Shown here: piece after piece, positions 63,837-64,000 of the stretch
How the letters are laid out: the number at the start of each line of letters is the position of its first letter
How positions within the stretch are numbered: position 1 is the stretch's first letter
Origin: Riptortus pedestris
Lineage: Eukaryota > Arthropoda > Insecta > Hemiptera > Alydidae
Reading direction: 5' to 3'
Assembly (NCBI GenBank): GCA_019009955.1
Contig: JADPXZ010000007.1
Span: 2,073,501-2,137,500, forward strand
Length of the DNA stretch: 64,000 bases
Notes under the pieces: model-generated
What the model was told of the DNA's origin: nothing
The model's input: only the letters and a program-made list of their open reading frames with translations
The model's database searches: none
Translations under genes and position numbers: made by a program

Positions 63837-64000
63837 GCTCTTGCTAAAGATGGCCGCTGTCAGTCAGCTGTTTGAATATCGATACATACAGTTAGACACA
63901 CAACAAATATCGATTAGCCCTAATCGACTCTAGTCTAAATACTAAATGAGAATATTAAATTCAAAATATCTCCGTTATTATGCATCGGATCGAAAAAGTG
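63837..64000. promoter_or_regulatory. Flank beyond the palindrome with TATCGATA motif
   Basis: Not shared with the left flank. It contains TATCGATA at 63877-63884 (the DREF element of insect core promoters), a second ATATCGATTAG near 63908, and AAAGATGGCCGCTG at about 63846. Together they would fit a housekeeping-type promoter of a neighbouring gene, but no coding start is visible before the window ends. A B-type element begins at about 63965. Confidence 0.3.

Overview
This is an AT-rich, repeat-dominated eukaryotic window. The only host gene that can be read with confidence is a seven-transmembrane insect odorant receptor (OR), so the organism is an insect. A hemipteroid is possible, but nothing in the sequence fixes the order. 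There is no sign of bacterial gene organisation, and I see no rRNA, tRNA or CRISPR.

Layout. Positions 1-7492 are repeats, microsatellites and a C-rich minisatellite. From about 7493 to 63836 the window is one large inverted duplication with its centre near 35 kb. The left arm carries an OR gene on the minus strand (exon 0 at 29155 down to a stop at 7581). The right arm carries its mirror copy on the plus strand (exon 0 at 46737 to a stop at 63754). Both copies have the same exon order and intron phases. Eight coding exons (25, 283, 343, 248, 100, 102, 163 and 35 nt, taking the intact copy of each) sum to 1299 nt. That closes in frame to about 432 codons, the expected OR size. Neither copy is intact as assembled. 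The left lacks exon 4, the 3' end of exon 1 and one acceptor AG, and has frameshifts. The right has indels through exon 2 and a 33-nt deletion in the last exon.

The introns, and most of the rest, are built from one family of short elements of about 122-126 bp with imperfect terminal inverted repeats (AAATATCTCGGTTAAT at one end, the complement of AAATATCTCCGTTATT at the other). They occur about every 170-200 bp, roughly 250 copies by eye. Three subfamilies are separable. A ('TTATGAGCCTGAGAGTAAAA') is scattered. B ('TTCGATCCGACGCATAAT') forms long tandem arrays in introns 1-2 and 2-3. C ('TTCGATTTGACTAATAAT') lies only in the central arrays. Several splice sites lie inside or next to element ends, so these may be intron-forming (introner-like) elements.

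Other mobile DNA: piggyBac transposase fragments interrupted by a non-autonomous Helitron in intron 0 of both arms; a 5'-truncated, internally inverted LINE with a 13-bp target-site duplication in the left arm only; a degraded Helitron-like copy near 5.1-5.5 kb; and arm-specific tandem repeats (25-bp minisatellite at 31.2 kb, 168-bp repeat at 43.7-45.0 kb). About 33.2-40.7 and 41.6-42.5 kb are full of small indels and homopolymer runs, which looks like poor consensus in the palindrome centre. The palindrome itself therefore needs independent confirmation.
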